Shown here piece by piece: positions 8,501-15,648 of a stretch of DNA of 18,865 nt (position 1 is its first letter; every line of letters starts with the position of its first letter). A program made the position numbers and the translations under genes. This DNA is from Christensenellaceae bacterium (GTDB lineage Bacteria; Bacillota; Clostridia; Christensenellales; Borkfalkiaceae). The notes beneath the pieces were generated by a model. That model did no database searches. It was not told the origin of the DNA and saw only the letters and a program-made list of their open reading frames with translations. The stretch is from positions 1-18,865 of the forward strand of contig JAEDMA010000011.1 of the NCBI GenBank assembly GCA_016295005.1, in the 5' to 3' direction.

Positions 8501-8632
8501 GACGCCTGCAAATATTGCGGATATAAAGGGATTTGCGATTTTTCGGCGGTTACGCCGAGGGAAACGGGAAAGATAGACGAAGAAACGGTCGCGCTTGCGG
8601 TTAAAGAAGGAGAAGAGAATGCCGAATCTTAA
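5537..8632 (+). CDS. addB: AddB-like subunit of the AddAB helicase-nuclease
   Basis: This 1031-residue protein is the AddB partner of the AddAB complex, which resects double-strand breaks for RecA-dependent recombination. The C-terminus holds a RecB-type nuclease: H737 (VGNFMHDVFERY), D841 (GKIDRID), and D854-Y-K856 (VIDYKTG). Four cysteines, C707 (YYSCPLKAF) and C991-x2-C994-x5-C1000, match the iron-sulfur staple that clamps the AddB nuclease domain. The N-terminal region resembles AddB in layout (VYSFGNYLRK at about 64-73 for the usual VFSFSRL), but the usual GRxGSGKT Walker A near the start is missing: the segment reads ETNNYYGIFSAL. The protein is slightly shorter than the roughly 1160 residues of Bacillus AddB. 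The gene overlaps addA by 14 bases. Family assignment is firm, and loss of the ATP site is seen directly. Confidence 0.92.
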   Translation: MKNNATLIETNNYYGIFSALIKALDGKTAGLKGKNLIFCEEKISLMAESAICSAYSGSFNTDVYSFGNYLRKNKKIENVLGKEGAVMAVRKVLNAVSLNCFNKSRVNLSRSLYDLIIQLKSAKVSPEDVFAAIGGTDGLLKNKITDVYSVYSEYEKFLKENGLEDQSSVLSYLPDIIEKDKDIENTDVILLGFTSWTAQARAAVETIIRKAKSITAITVGGENNFLYVNEVTEAFARLCRKQGVSVSYEKITDYSNEESEIINRNLFNPAAYKREPKETDKIFVTAYSDEYEEIKTVAETIKKAVIEKKCRYSDVNVVIDKSYSDALKEYFLLLEIPFFLDEKKKADNHPLIKLIVSYADIYKSGFEREKVLSFIKNPLFSEDKNANDLFDNFVTENNINYEKIKLPFEGDNEIISIIEPLRKNFCEVTEKFDVDALFEKLNVAEKIKKFSVFLAESGQAEEKGLNDQSYDAVISLLNQMEMILGRNALTPSEFKTVFLTGVSAMELSLIPQYRDAVFVGDFKETALVSSDYLFVTGLNETRPVAGDDVAILSDSDIDKLEKLKLLVEPKIKAVNDRAREQAGLAVTAFKKGLFLSYGLNGGNGDKHEESEIITYVKKLFNCKKLNFSSDYLTEKQGIRNFAKACGDFAAGKINDFTAPSSFYAAADKTRLNEILNASNKEIKLRLLNRSAVGEITSPTAIEDYYSCPLKAFLTRTLKIKEKEVGEVSPLSVGNFMHDVFERYVKNIDKVNDEETSAALVKEIAEKLFLSEKYSRYLKDESAKAVIDRLIEEATDYCYKTYKQLTRSKFKPAETEVKFGDGEKYPAVSLLGGRIKLRGKIDRIDEYDKYYRVIDYKTGAATASEKYLFTGLKLQLYLYASVIKDKELAGVYYLPVSGGYKKGGDKEPPMTVGKSLNDKEVLFAQDENLKENGVSEFLETKIEQLKKGEKISKATDGETLRAFTGYALKMCENAAMQMEEGVIVPSPFEDACKYCGYKGICDFSAVTPRETGKIDEETVALAVKEGEENAES

Positions 8633-11600
8633 AGAAGAACAAAAGAAAGCCGTTTATCACGAAACGGGCGATTTGCTCGTATCGGCGTCTGCCGGCAGCG
8701 GGAAAACTTTCGTAATGATTTCCCGAATAATAAGGCTTATCTCCGAAAAGAAAGCGGGGGTAAAAGACGTTTTATGCGTTACTTTTACCGAAGCGTCCGC
8801 CGCGGACATGAAAAACAAACTCAAAAAAGCGATTATAGAAAAGATAAACGAAACGGGCGACGAATTTCTGATTTCGCAATTAAAAGAAATACCTACGGCG
8901 GATATATCCACGCTGCATTCTTTTTGCATGCGCCTTATAAAAACTTATTTTTACGTCGCGGGGGTATCGCCCGATTTCGAAATAGCCGACGAAAACTACG
9001 CCGTAGAACTTAAAGGCAAAGCCTTGCAGAAACTTTTCCGTAAACTCTATTCGGAGGAAGGTATACCCGAACTGCCGCTATCCGGGAAAATTGCCGAAAG
9101 ATACGCCGTAAAACGCAAAGACGGCGAACTTAAAAAGTATATTTTAAGTTTATACGACTACGCTTCGTCGGAAGCCGACCCCGAAGAATTCTTAAAAAAG
9201 TCGCTGTCGTTTTACGCGGACGAAAACTTCGACGATTTATTAAAGGATTATAAGTCGAGAATAGATAAAGAACTCATAAAATACTCGGCGAGATTCGTCG
9301 CGTATTCCGCCGTAATGAAAGAGCGCGGGCTTACGGTTGTATCGGAGGCGGACGAGATAATCGACGATTTGGAAAAGTTGGTTAAGAATACCGATATTTA
9401 CGCCGTAAAGAATTTTGCCGACTATAAAAAGAGTCTGCGTTTCGGCAGAAACCTATCCGAAGAGGACGAAAAATTAAAAAAACAGGTGCAGGCGACTCTT
9501 AAAAAACTGAAAGCGTTTTTCGTAAAAGTAAACGCTTCTTTAACCGATTATCAAACGGATAAAGCGAGAAATTCCGACCTTTATTCTTCCACCGAAACGG
9601 TTTGCGGACTGGTTAAACTGTTCGGGGAATATTATTCGGAACTAAAAAAAGACGAAAATCTTCTCGATTTTAACGACCTTGAAAAATACGCTACCGAAAT
9701 TCTTTCCGATAAAGAGGTAAACGAAGCCGTTTCGGAAAGGTATAAATACGTTTTCGTGGACGAATATCAGGATATAAACGGCGTTCAGGAGAAAATAATA
9801 TCGCTTATCGCCCGTGATAATCTGTTTATGGTAGGCGACGTAAAACAAAGCATTTACGGATTCCGCGGCTGTAAATCGGACTTTTTCAGCAAAAAATACG
9901 AAAAAATGAGCAAAACGGGCAATACCGTTTTGTTAAATCATAACTTCCGCTCGGCGAAAAAAGTTATAAATATGGTAAATTCCGTATTTTCCTTTTCGAT
10001 GACGGAAAGGGATTTCGGAGTAAACTATAAAGATAATTCTATGCTTGTTTCGGGCGGAGTGTACCCCGAAGAATACGAAGGCCGCGCCGACGTAACGGTT
10101 ATAAACAAAATAAAATCGGAAACAAAAGAAAAAGAAGTTCCGAGAATTTACGATATATTAAAGGAAGCGAAAGAAGAAAAAACCGAACGTTCGGCAACCG
10201 CAATCCTTATCACCGATATAATAAACAAAGAAATATTCAATACTTATTACGATATATCCGAGCGTAAAGAAAAAAGGATAAAATACGGCGACATAGCGAT
10301 TTTGGTCAGAAGTAAAACGGGCGTGGGGTACGAAAGGCTAATTAAAACGCTTAAAGCCAACGGCATACCCGTTTCTTCCGCCGATTCGGAAAGCATTATA
10401 GAATATCCCGAAACTCAACTGCTTATCAACTATCTCGAACTTATAGATAATTCCGTGCAGGACGTTCCGCTCGCCACCTTGCTACTTAGTCCGTATTTTT
10501 CTTTTACCGAAGAAGATTTGTGCGACGTTTGCGCCTTTTACCGCGAAAACGCCAAAAAACCCGAATGGACTTTTAAAGACGCTTTCAGTTACTACGCGGA
10601 AAACGGCGGTGGCGAACTGAAAGAAAAAATAAAAAACTTCGACGATTATATTTCGGAAGCGAGAAAACTTGCCGATTTTACTTCCGCGTCCGACGTTTTG
10701 GAAAAGTTTATAGCGGATAAGTCGGTAAAAGCGGCGGTTTTAGCGGGTAAAGACGGCGAAAGGGGATTAAACAGAATAAAAGCGTTATTGTCTTTTTCAA
10801 AGTCGTCGGACAGAAAACTTTCGGTCGGCGAATTGTTAAGGAAAATAAAGAATAATCCCGACGGTTTAACGAGTTTCGAAACGAGCGGCGAAGACTGCGT
10901 GAACGTTATGACGATACACTCGTCCAAAGGGCTCGAATACCCCGTCGTAATCGTGTGCGGGCTTGAAAAGGCCATGAACACGCGCGACGAGTCGGAAGAG
11001 ATAATGAAAGACAGAAATTACGGTGTGGCGTTAAAATATTTTGACGACGATAATAAACTTAAATACGAAACGGTATTACGCGGACTGTTGAAACTTAAAA
11101 TGAAAGACGATAGGGTAAAAGAAGAGTTACGGCTCTTTTACGTCGCATTGACCCGCGCGAAATACGCGCTTCACCTTACGTTGGTTTCCGATGACGACGA
11201 CAGGTCGGACGACTTTTACGGCGCGGACAGTTTTATCGATTACGTTCCGAGAACCATTCCCGTAACAAGGTTTAACGAAGACGATTTTACCGCGCTCGAG
11301 TTAAAAGAGGGGGTAAGGAAAGTTTTAATCGGCAAAACCGACTTATCTACCGAAAACAGAATAAGAAAAAATCTTTCTTTCGAATATCCGTTTATGGCGG
11401 ACACGATTCTTCCGATGAAAGTTTCCGTAACTCGGGCGAACGAAGTCCGCGAAGAAGACGAGAAAAAAGTTTACGTCATATCGGACGAAGATACTTCCGC
11501 CGAAAAAGGTACGATAGCGCATAAATTCATGCAGTTTTTAAACTTCAAAGCGTCCGTTCCGGAAGAATTTTCCCGTATGATAAAAGAAGGAATACTTTCG

Positions 11601-11972
11601 GAAGAAGAAGCGAAAAGCATAAACGCCGAAAAAATAGAAAAAGCCGTGTCCGGGTCGGATTTATCCGTACTTAACGGAGACGTTTACCGCGAAAAAAGTT
11701 TTATAGCGGAACTTCCCGCGAAACTCGTTTTAGAATCGGAAAGCGAAGCGAACGTTCTCGTTCAGGGGGTTATAGACCTTCTCGAAGTATCGGAAGACGG
11801 GGCGAGAATAATCGATTATAAATACTCGGCAAAATCGCCCGAACAACTCGTAAAAACGTATAAAAAACAGTTGAATCTTTACGCCGCGGCGGTGGAAAAA
11901 ATTCTTAAAATACCCGTTAAAAGCAAAACGATTTTAAGCCTGCTTACGGGCGAAAAAGCGGAAATCGACTAA
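8619..11972 (+). CDS. addA: AddA, helicase and nuclease subunit of AddAB
   Basis: This 1117-residue UvrD-family helicase has a RecB-type nuclease. Motifs in order are Q8 (Q motif), Walker A SASAGSGKT (22-30), TFTEASAADM, STLHSFC, D381-E-Y-Q-D385 (Walker B), GDVKQSIYGFRG, NHNFRS, a late MTIHSSKGLEYPVV, and LFYVALTRAK. The C-terminal nuclease shows H968 (TIAHKFMQF), D1053 (QGVIDLL), D1066-Y-K1068 and QLNLYAAA. It supplies the motor and one nuclease active site of AddAB, and AddB supplies the other. The frame is open upstream to a TTG at 8595, but the ATG at 8619 has AGGAG (8608-8612) six bases before it and gives the normal N-terminus. It overlaps the end of addB, so the two are translationally coupled. 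Confidence 0.95.
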   Translation: MPNLKEEQKKAVYHETGDLLVSASAGSGKTFVMISRIIRLISEKKAGVKDVLCVTFTEASAADMKNKLKKAIIEKINETGDEFLISQLKEIPTADISTLHSFCMRLIKTYFYVAGVSPDFEIADENYAVELKGKALQKLFRKLYSEEGIPELPLSGKIAERYAVKRKDGELKKYILSLYDYASSEADPEEFLKKSLSFYADENFDDLLKDYKSRIDKELIKYSARFVAYSAVMKERGLTVVSEADEIIDDLEKLVKNTDIYAVKNFADYKKSLRFGRNLSEEDEKLKKQVQATLKKLKAFFVKVNASLTDYQTDKARNSDLYSSTETVCGLVKLFGEYYSELKKDENLLDFNDLEKYATEILSDKEVNEAVSERYKYVFVDEYQDINGVQEKIISLIARDNLFMVGDVKQSIYGFRGCKSDFFSKKYEKMSKTGNTVLLNHNFRSAKKVINMVNSVFSFSMTERDFGVNYKDNSMLVSGGVYPEEYEGRADVTVINKIKSETKEKEVPRIYDILKEAKEEKTERSATAILITDIINKEIFNTYYDISERKEKRIKYGDIAILVRSKTGVGYERLIKTLKANGIPVSSADSESIIEYPETQLLINYLELIDNSVQDVPLATLLLSPYFSFTEEDLCDVCAFYRENAKKPEWTFKDAFSYYAENGGGELKEKIKNFDDYISEARKLADFTSASDVLEKFIADKSVKAAVLAGKDGERGLNRIKALLSFSKSSDRKLSVGELLRKIKNNPDGLTSFETSGEDCVNVMTIHSSKGLEYPVVIVCGLEKAMNTRDESEEIMKDRNYGVALKYFDDDNKLKYETVLRGLLKLKMKDDRVKEELRLFYVALTRAKYALHLTLVSDDDDRSDDFYGADSFIDYVPRTIPVTRFNEDDFTALELKEGVRKVLIGKTDLSTENRIRKNLSFEYPFMADTILPMKVSVTRANEVREEDEKKVYVISDEDTSAEKGTIAHKFMQFLNFKASVPEEFSRMIKEGILSEEEAKSINAEKIEKAVSGSDLSVLNGDVYREKSFIAELPAKLVLESESEANVLVQGVIDLLEVSEDGARIIDYKYSAKSPEQLVKTYKKQLNLYAAAVEKILKIPVKSKTILSLLTGEKAEID

Positions 11973-12004
11973 AATTTACAAAATACCGCATAAGCCGTCG
12001 AAAA

Positions 12005-12028
12005 AAGCGGTCCGCTTAGGGTTATTAT
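12005..12028 (+). promoter_or_regulatory. Palindrome and -10-like box before the membrane protein gene
   Basis: AAGCGG-T-CCGCTT (12005-12017) is a short near-perfect palindrome of operator size. A -10-like TATTAT follows at 12023-12028, six bases before the ATG at 12035. I find no convincing -35 box and no TG extension, so this promoter is much less certain than the other two of the same geometry. The palindrome could instead belong to the end of the addAB transcript, but no T-run follows directly. Confidence 0.3.
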
Positions 12029-12034
12029 TTTCGT

Positions 12035-12685
12035 ATGGAAAAAATTTTTACCGCGATAGCCCGAGTGAGAGATTACCTTTTTTTCAACCCGCAATGCGCG
12101 TTTGCGGCATCGCTTATAATACTTATAATTTCGTTTACGGTTTTCGCCATACTTTTGCGAAAAGGAATCGCGGGGGAAAAGAGTTTAAAGTTTTTCTTTA
12201 TCTTTACCGCGGCTTTAACGTTGTTTCAGACGGCGTGTTCCGTTCCCGTGGAAAAAGACTTCGTTCTGCCGACGGCGCTTTTCGTTATCGGGTGCGTGCT
12301 TTTCGCCGCGCTGGGACTTATAAAAGCCAAAAAAACCGAGAGTGAAAGCGAAAAAAAAGCGGAAAAAGAAGAAGACGATTTGCCTTTGTTTTCCGAAGTG
12401 AAAACGCCGTCCGTCATACCCGAAGCGATAAAACGTTTCGCTAAAGAAAACGTTTCCGTTCAGAAAAGAGAAACGGCGGATAAAGACGTAGATTTTTCTC
12501 ACGTTAAAAGCGTCGTCGATAAACTCGAAAGATTCAATCTTTCGGCGGCGGACAAAAGAGCCATTAACGCGCTTAAAATCAACGTGATGACGGCAGAATC
12601 CTGCGGAATGAACAACAAACTCAAAAGCGATATAAACGACGGGCTTTGTTCGGTGCTTAAAATGATGTCAAAATACAACGTGTAG
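12035..12685 (+). CDS. Membrane protein of unknown function
   Basis: This 216-residue protein is not recognised. It has three hydrophobic stretches suited to membrane helices (about 22-43, 52-69 and 77-96). A very charged linker rich in Lys and Glu follows (about 100-118). The soluble C-terminal domain of about 90 residues, predicted helical, includes LERFNLSAADKRAINALKINV. The ATG has no clear ribosome binding site; a -10-like box sits six bases upstream. The gene follows addA after 62 bases in the same direction and could be read from the addAB transcript. Long runs of A in the linker-coding part keep the normal codon pattern of the region. Confidence 0.72.
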   Translation: MEKIFTAIARVRDYLFFNPQCAFAASLIILIISFTVFAILLRKGIAGEKSLKFFFIFTAALTLFQTACSVPVEKDFVLPTALFVIGCVLFAALGLIKAKKTESESEKKAEKEEDDLPLFSEVKTPSVIPEAIKRFAKENVSVQKRETADKDVDFSHVKSVVDKLERFNLSAADKRAINALKINVMTAESCGMNNKLKSDINDGLCSVLKMMSKYNV

Positions 12686-12703
12686 CGTTAAATTTCGGAT
12701 AAG

Positions 12704-12762
12704 ACGGCAAAGAAAGGCGCACGGCAAAGATAACCTTTCGGGAAACGAAAACATAATATGAT
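12704..12762 (+). promoter_or_regulatory. Direct repeats, inverted repeat and -10 box before the ferritin-like gene
   Basis: The decamer ACGGCAAAGA occurs twice (12704-12713 and 12721-12730) with a 17-base period. It is followed by the inverted repeat TTTCG-GGAAA-CGAAA (12736-12750) and then a -10-like TATGAT (12757-12762). No good -35 box is seen at the usual distance, which fits a promoter that needs an activator or another sigma factor. The reading is tentative. Confidence 0.3.
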
Positions 12763-12796
12763 AAAGACCTTATTTTAAAAAGGAGATTATCGTATT

Positions 12797-13309
12797 ATGG
12801 GAAAACCTTTGATAGTAGATTTACCCTATCCCGATTTATCGGGGATAGAAAAAGACCCCGTTTCCGCAGGAATAATAAGACCCGCTTACGGCGGCGGCCA
12901 CGGAGAGATAACCGCGATACTGCAATACGTTTATCACTCGCTGTTTTTCGATTGCTACGGGGAAAGCGATATATCGAACGTCCTGATAGACATTTCTGTC
13001 GCCGAAATGAAGCATCTCGACATCTTGGGCGAAATGCTTCTTAAACTAGGTTCGGACCCCGTTTACGCCGTTTGTCCGCCCTTTTACGAGTTTTATTCGA
13101 CGGAAGGAATCTCTTACTCCAAATCTCCGCAGAATATGCTTTTAGACGATATCGCGGGGGAAATGAAAGCGTCCTCTATGTACGGGGAAATGGCGGAAAA
13201 ACTTTGCAACGAAAAGGTTATCGCCGTAATAAAAAGAATTCGTATGGACGAAGAGTTACATATAGCGATATTGAAAGAACAACTCAAAAAACTGAAAAAT
13301 CGCTCTTAA
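12797..13309 (+). CDS. Ferritin-like di-metal protein (Clostridia type)
   Basis: This 170-residue protein belongs to the ferritin-like/manganese-catalase-like superfamily of four-helix bundles. It begins with the segment PLIVDLPYPDL seen in a common small clostridial family. Likely metal ligands are a Glu in helix 1 (GGHGEITAILQY), E-x-x-H in helix 2 (AEMKHLDILGEML), a Glu in helix 3 (DIAGEMKASSMYGEM), and E-x-x-H in helix 4 (MDEELHIAIL). This EX28-33EXXH-type pattern is what di-iron or di-manganese sites need. Probable role: detoxification of peroxide or metal handling in the cytoplasm of an anaerobe. The exact reaction is not known for this branch. AAAGGAGAT lies at 12779-12787, slightly far from the ATG. 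The gene appears monocistronic: a terminator follows. Confidence 0.8.
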   Translation: MGKPLIVDLPYPDLSGIEKDPVSAGIIRPAYGGGHGEITAILQYVYHSLFFDCYGESDISNVLIDISVAEMKHLDILGEMLLKLGSDPVYAVCPPFYEFYSTEGISYSKSPQNMLLDDIAGEMKASSMYGEMAEKLCNEKVIAVIKRIRMDEELHIAILKEQLKKLKNRS

Positions 13310-13326
13310 AAATCGTAAATTTTAAT

Positions 13327-13354
13327 AAAACCGCCTTAAAACAGGGCGGTTTTT
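13327..13354. terminator. Terminator after the ferritin-like gene
   Basis: Arms AAAACCGCC (13327-13335) and GGCGGTTTT (13345-13353) form a 9-base-pair stem with a 9-base loop, extended by T-T at the 3' side. The A-run on the 5' side makes it usable in both directions. Confidence 0.85.
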
Positions 13355-13374
13355 AAAAAAAATCAAATAAAGTA

Positions 13375-13403
13375 TTGCTTTTAGTCGTCCGATAGTGTAA
13401 AAT
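13375..13403 (+). promoter_or_regulatory. Promoter of the tyrosine kinase/phosphatase pair
   Basis: TTGCTT (13375-13380, 4 of 6), a 17-base spacer and TAAAAT (13398-13403) lie just after the preceding terminator. Transcription would start near 13410, giving an A-rich leader of about 30-45 bases depending on which ATG is used. Confidence 0.6.
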
Positions 13404-13438
13404 AATATAAGCCGTAAAAAGAAAAATTTTAAAAATAT

Positions 13439-14191
13439 ATGGTTCAGAGAGAAAAGATGCCTAAATTCAAGAAAAAGCAAAAACCCAAAGGCGAAGCGGG
13501 GATAGTCGTAAATAATCCCGAAACGTCTTTCGAGAAAAGAGAAGCGTATACAAGGCTTAAAAATAATATACTGTATCTGAATGCGGACGGGAATAAAAAG
13601 GTTATTCAGATAATTTCTTCGCTTATGCACGAAGGTAAAACCACTATCACGTGCAATCTTGCGGTCGGGCTCGGAATGACGGATAAAAAAGTCGTCGTGG
13701 TAGACGCCGATTTCCGTAAACCGAGAACGCAGATGGAATTCAATACTTCCATTAAAAACGGTCTTGCCGATTATATAAAAGGCGCGCTTAAAAAGGAAGA
13801 AATAATCAAACACACCGAATATAAAAACGTGGATTTGATTACGCGCGGCGAAGATTCTTCCAATTCTTCGCTGGTATTCGTTTCGGACAAGTTTAAAAAC
13901 CTTATACAGGAATTAAGGGAAGAATACGATTTCGTTCTGGTAGATTGTCCGCCCGTTTTGCAGGTTTCCGACTATATCAATATCACGCCCGTAACCGACG
14001 GAACGCTTTTCGTCACGGCGTACGGAAGGACTACGAGAAATCAGGTTTCCGAAGCGGTCAAAGAATTAAGAAAAGCCAACGCGGATATCATCGGCACGGT
14101 GTTCTCTTTTTATGACAGTAAAAAGGACGAGGATTACGGATATTATAATAAAAAGTACGGTAAATACGGGTACTACGGATCGGAAAAATAA
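13439..14191 (+). CDS. Bacterial tyrosine kinase (CpsD/YwqD-like BY-kinase)
   Basis: This 250-residue cytoplasmic P-loop protein is of the bacterial tyrosine kinase family. Visible features are the EAYTRLKNNI motif (35-44; in relatives this helix drives ring assembly), Walker A SSLMHEGKTT (60-69), Walker A' VVVVDADFRK (85-94), Walker B VLVDCPP (166-172), and a C-terminal tail with eight tyrosines between 225 and 246, the usual autophosphorylation cluster. Walker A has LMHEGK where most members have xPGEGK. Kinases of this type control polysaccharide chain synthesis and need a CpsC-like membrane activator, which is not in the window. The first ATG has no ribosome binding site; the ATG at 13457 (M7) has AGAGAG close by and may be the real start. 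The next gene encodes the matching phosphatase. Confidence 0.9.
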   Translation: MVQREKMPKFKKKQKPKGEAGIVVNNPETSFEKREAYTRLKNNILYLNADGNKKVIQIISSLMHEGKTTITCNLAVGLGMTDKKVVVVDADFRKPRTQMEFNTSIKNGLADYIKGALKKEEIIKHTEYKNVDLITRGEDSSNSSLVFVSDKFKNLIQELREEYDFVLVDCPPVLQVSDYINITPVTDGTLFVTAYGRTTRNQVSEAVKELRKANADIIGTVFSFYDSKKDEDYGYYNKKYGKYGYYGSEK

Positions 14192-14211
14192 TTGAAATCG
14201 GGGGAAACGAG

Positions 14212-14919
14212 TTGGGGGAACTTACCGATATTCACTCACACATATTGCCGGAAATAGACGACGGCAGCGAATCGCTTGAAAAATCTCTGGCGATGATAGG
14301 GGAAGAAATATCGCAAGGCGTAAAAAACATTTTTTGTACGCCTCATTATCGTATTCCTTATACGAAGGAAAAGGAAGAAACCAAACGGATTTTCAGCGCT
14401 TTTAACGAAAAAGTAAAAGAGAAAAATCTCCCCGTGAATCTGTATCTCGGGCAGGAAATCGCCGTAAACGAAAACACGTTGTCTATGTTAAAAAGCGGAC
14501 GGCTTTTAACCCTTAACGACGGCAAATACGTACTTTTGGAATTTTGTCTTACTAAAAAAACGATGGACGTTTCCGAAACGGTACACGAATTCGTGATAGA
14601 AGGGTTTAAGCCGATAGTAGCGCATATAGAAAGGTATCCGTACCTGAAGATAGAAGACGCGTACGACGTAAAACGCGGCGGCGGACTTATTCAGATAAAC
14701 GCGGACGCCGCCTTAGAGGTCGGCAAAATCTTCGGCGGAGCGCACGTAAAAAAACTGATAGAAGAAAATCTCGTCGATTTCGTTGCGAGCGACTATCATT
14801 ATTTCAGAAAGAACAATATGAAAGAAGCGTACCACGCCGTAACTAAACGGTACGGAGAAGAAGTCGCGGAAAAATTGTTCTTTATTAATGCGGAAAGGAT
14901 ACTGAAAAACCGAGATTAG
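14212..14919 (+). CDS. PHP-type tyrosine-protein phosphatase (CpsB/YwqE-like)
   Basis: This 235-residue PHP-family metal-dependent phosphatase removes phosphate from the tyrosine-rich tail of the kinase encoded just upstream. Metal-binding motifs are DIHSH (D6, H8, H10), E-I-D-D-G (14-18), CTPHY (H45), GQE (E82), VLLE (E110), AHIERYP (H138) and ASDYH (D194, H196). Length and order are normal for CpsB. The start is TTG at 14212, preceded by GGGGG (14200-14204) with a seven-base spacer. No ATG or GTG upstream in frame gives a better N-terminus, because the PHP motif DIHSH must lie near residue 6. It follows the kinase gene after 20 bases. Its TAG stop lies in the loop of the terminator that ends the unit. 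Confidence 0.92.
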   Translation: MGELTDIHSHILPEIDDGSESLEKSLAMIGEEISQGVKNIFCTPHYRIPYTKEKEETKRIFSAFNEKVKEKNLPVNLYLGQEIAVNENTLSMLKSGRLLTLNDGKYVLLEFCLTKKTMDVSETVHEFVIEGFKPIVAHIERYPYLKIEDAYDVKRGGGLIQINADAALEVGKIFGGAHVKKLIEENLVDFVASDYHYFRKNNMKEAYHAVTKRYGEEVAEKLFFINAERILKNRD

Positions 14920-14930
14920 TCTCGGTTTTT
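14905..14930. terminator. Terminator enclosing the stop codon of the phosphatase gene
   Basis: Arms of 11 bases (14905-14915 and 14920-14930) are perfectly complementary, with a TTAG loop (14916-14919) and T-run at the 3' end. The last three codons of the phosphatase form the 5' arm, and the stop codon TAG (14917-14919) sits in the loop. Confidence 0.88.
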
Positions 14931-14949
14931 ATCATACAAAGGACTTGCT

Positions 14950-15648
14950 ATGGAAAAAAGAATCATCGCCATAGGCGGCGGAGAAATAAAAAACAAAACC
15001 ACGCTCGAAATCGACCGATACGTTGCGTCTTTAATAAAAGAAAAAGCGTGCGGCGGCAGAGGCAACGCGCTTTTTATAGGCACGGCTTCGCACGACAGCA
15101 TGCCGTACTTTAACAGTTTCAGAAAAACTTACACTTCCGTTTTCGATATAAAAGCGGAAGTCGCTTTAATAGTGTACGGCGAAATGAACGTGGAAAAAAT
15201 CGCGGGCAAAATCGACGCTGCCGACTGTATTTACGTGGGCGGCGGCGATACCGTGTATATGCTGGAAAAGTGGAAAGAAACGGGGCTTGACAAGCTTATT
15301 TTATCCGCTTACGAAAAGGGCAAAATCATCTGCGGATTGTCCGCGGGGGCGATATGCTGGTTTAACGATATTTACACCGATTACGAAATAATGCGGGGCG
15401 TCGGCGGCGAGTACGTTATGAAAAAAGGTCTGGGAGTTATAGACGGGTGTATGTGTCCGCATTTTAACGAACGCGAAAAAGATTTTATTCCCGCGCTTAT
15501 AAACAGCGGAATAAAAACCGCATACGCCGCGGAAAACGACTGCGCGATAGAATTTATCGACGGTAAATATTCGAAAACGGTATCGGCAGGGGGTAAAGCG
15601 TACTTTATAACCATGGAAAACGGACGGGCGGAGAAAAAGGAATTATGA
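14950..15648 (+). CDS. Peptidase S51 family protein (peptidase E-like)
   Basis: This 232-residue cytosolic serine peptidase is of the S51 family (peptidase E/cyanophycinase fold). The nucleophile is S131 in GLSAGAICW, the likely catalytic histidine is H171 in CPHFNER, and the oxyanion/fold signature YVGGGDT is present in the middle. Dipeptidase E relatives cleave N-terminal Asp-X dipeptides; cyanophycinases are longer and secreted. No signal peptide is seen here, so a cytoplasmic dipeptidase-like role is more probable. Substrate remains uncertain because many S51 members in Bacillota are uncharacterised. AAAGGA (14938-14943) precedes the ATG at a normal distance. The stop codon overlaps the start of queH as ATGA, so the two are translated together. 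Confidence 0.87.
   Translation: MEKRIIAIGGGEIKNKTTLEIDRYVASLIKEKACGGRGNALFIGTASHDSMPYFNSFRKTYTSVFDIKAEVALIVYGEMNVEKIAGKIDAADCIYVGGGDTVYMLEKWKETGLDKLILSAYEKGKIICGLSAGAICWFNDIYTDYEIMRGVGGEYVMKKGLGVIDGCMCPHFNEREKDFIPALINSGIKTAYAAENDCAIEFIDGKYSKTVSAGGKAYFITMENGRAEKKEL

Noticed and set aside
8595..8618. Eight-residue extension of AddA from a TTG
   Set aside because: The ATG at 8619 has AGGAG at proper spacing; the extra residues are not part of the family N-terminus.
13322..13813. 163-residue minus-strand frame opposite the tyrosine kinase
   Set aside because: Starts within the kinase gene and runs into the preceding terminator; no ribosome binding site or known domain.
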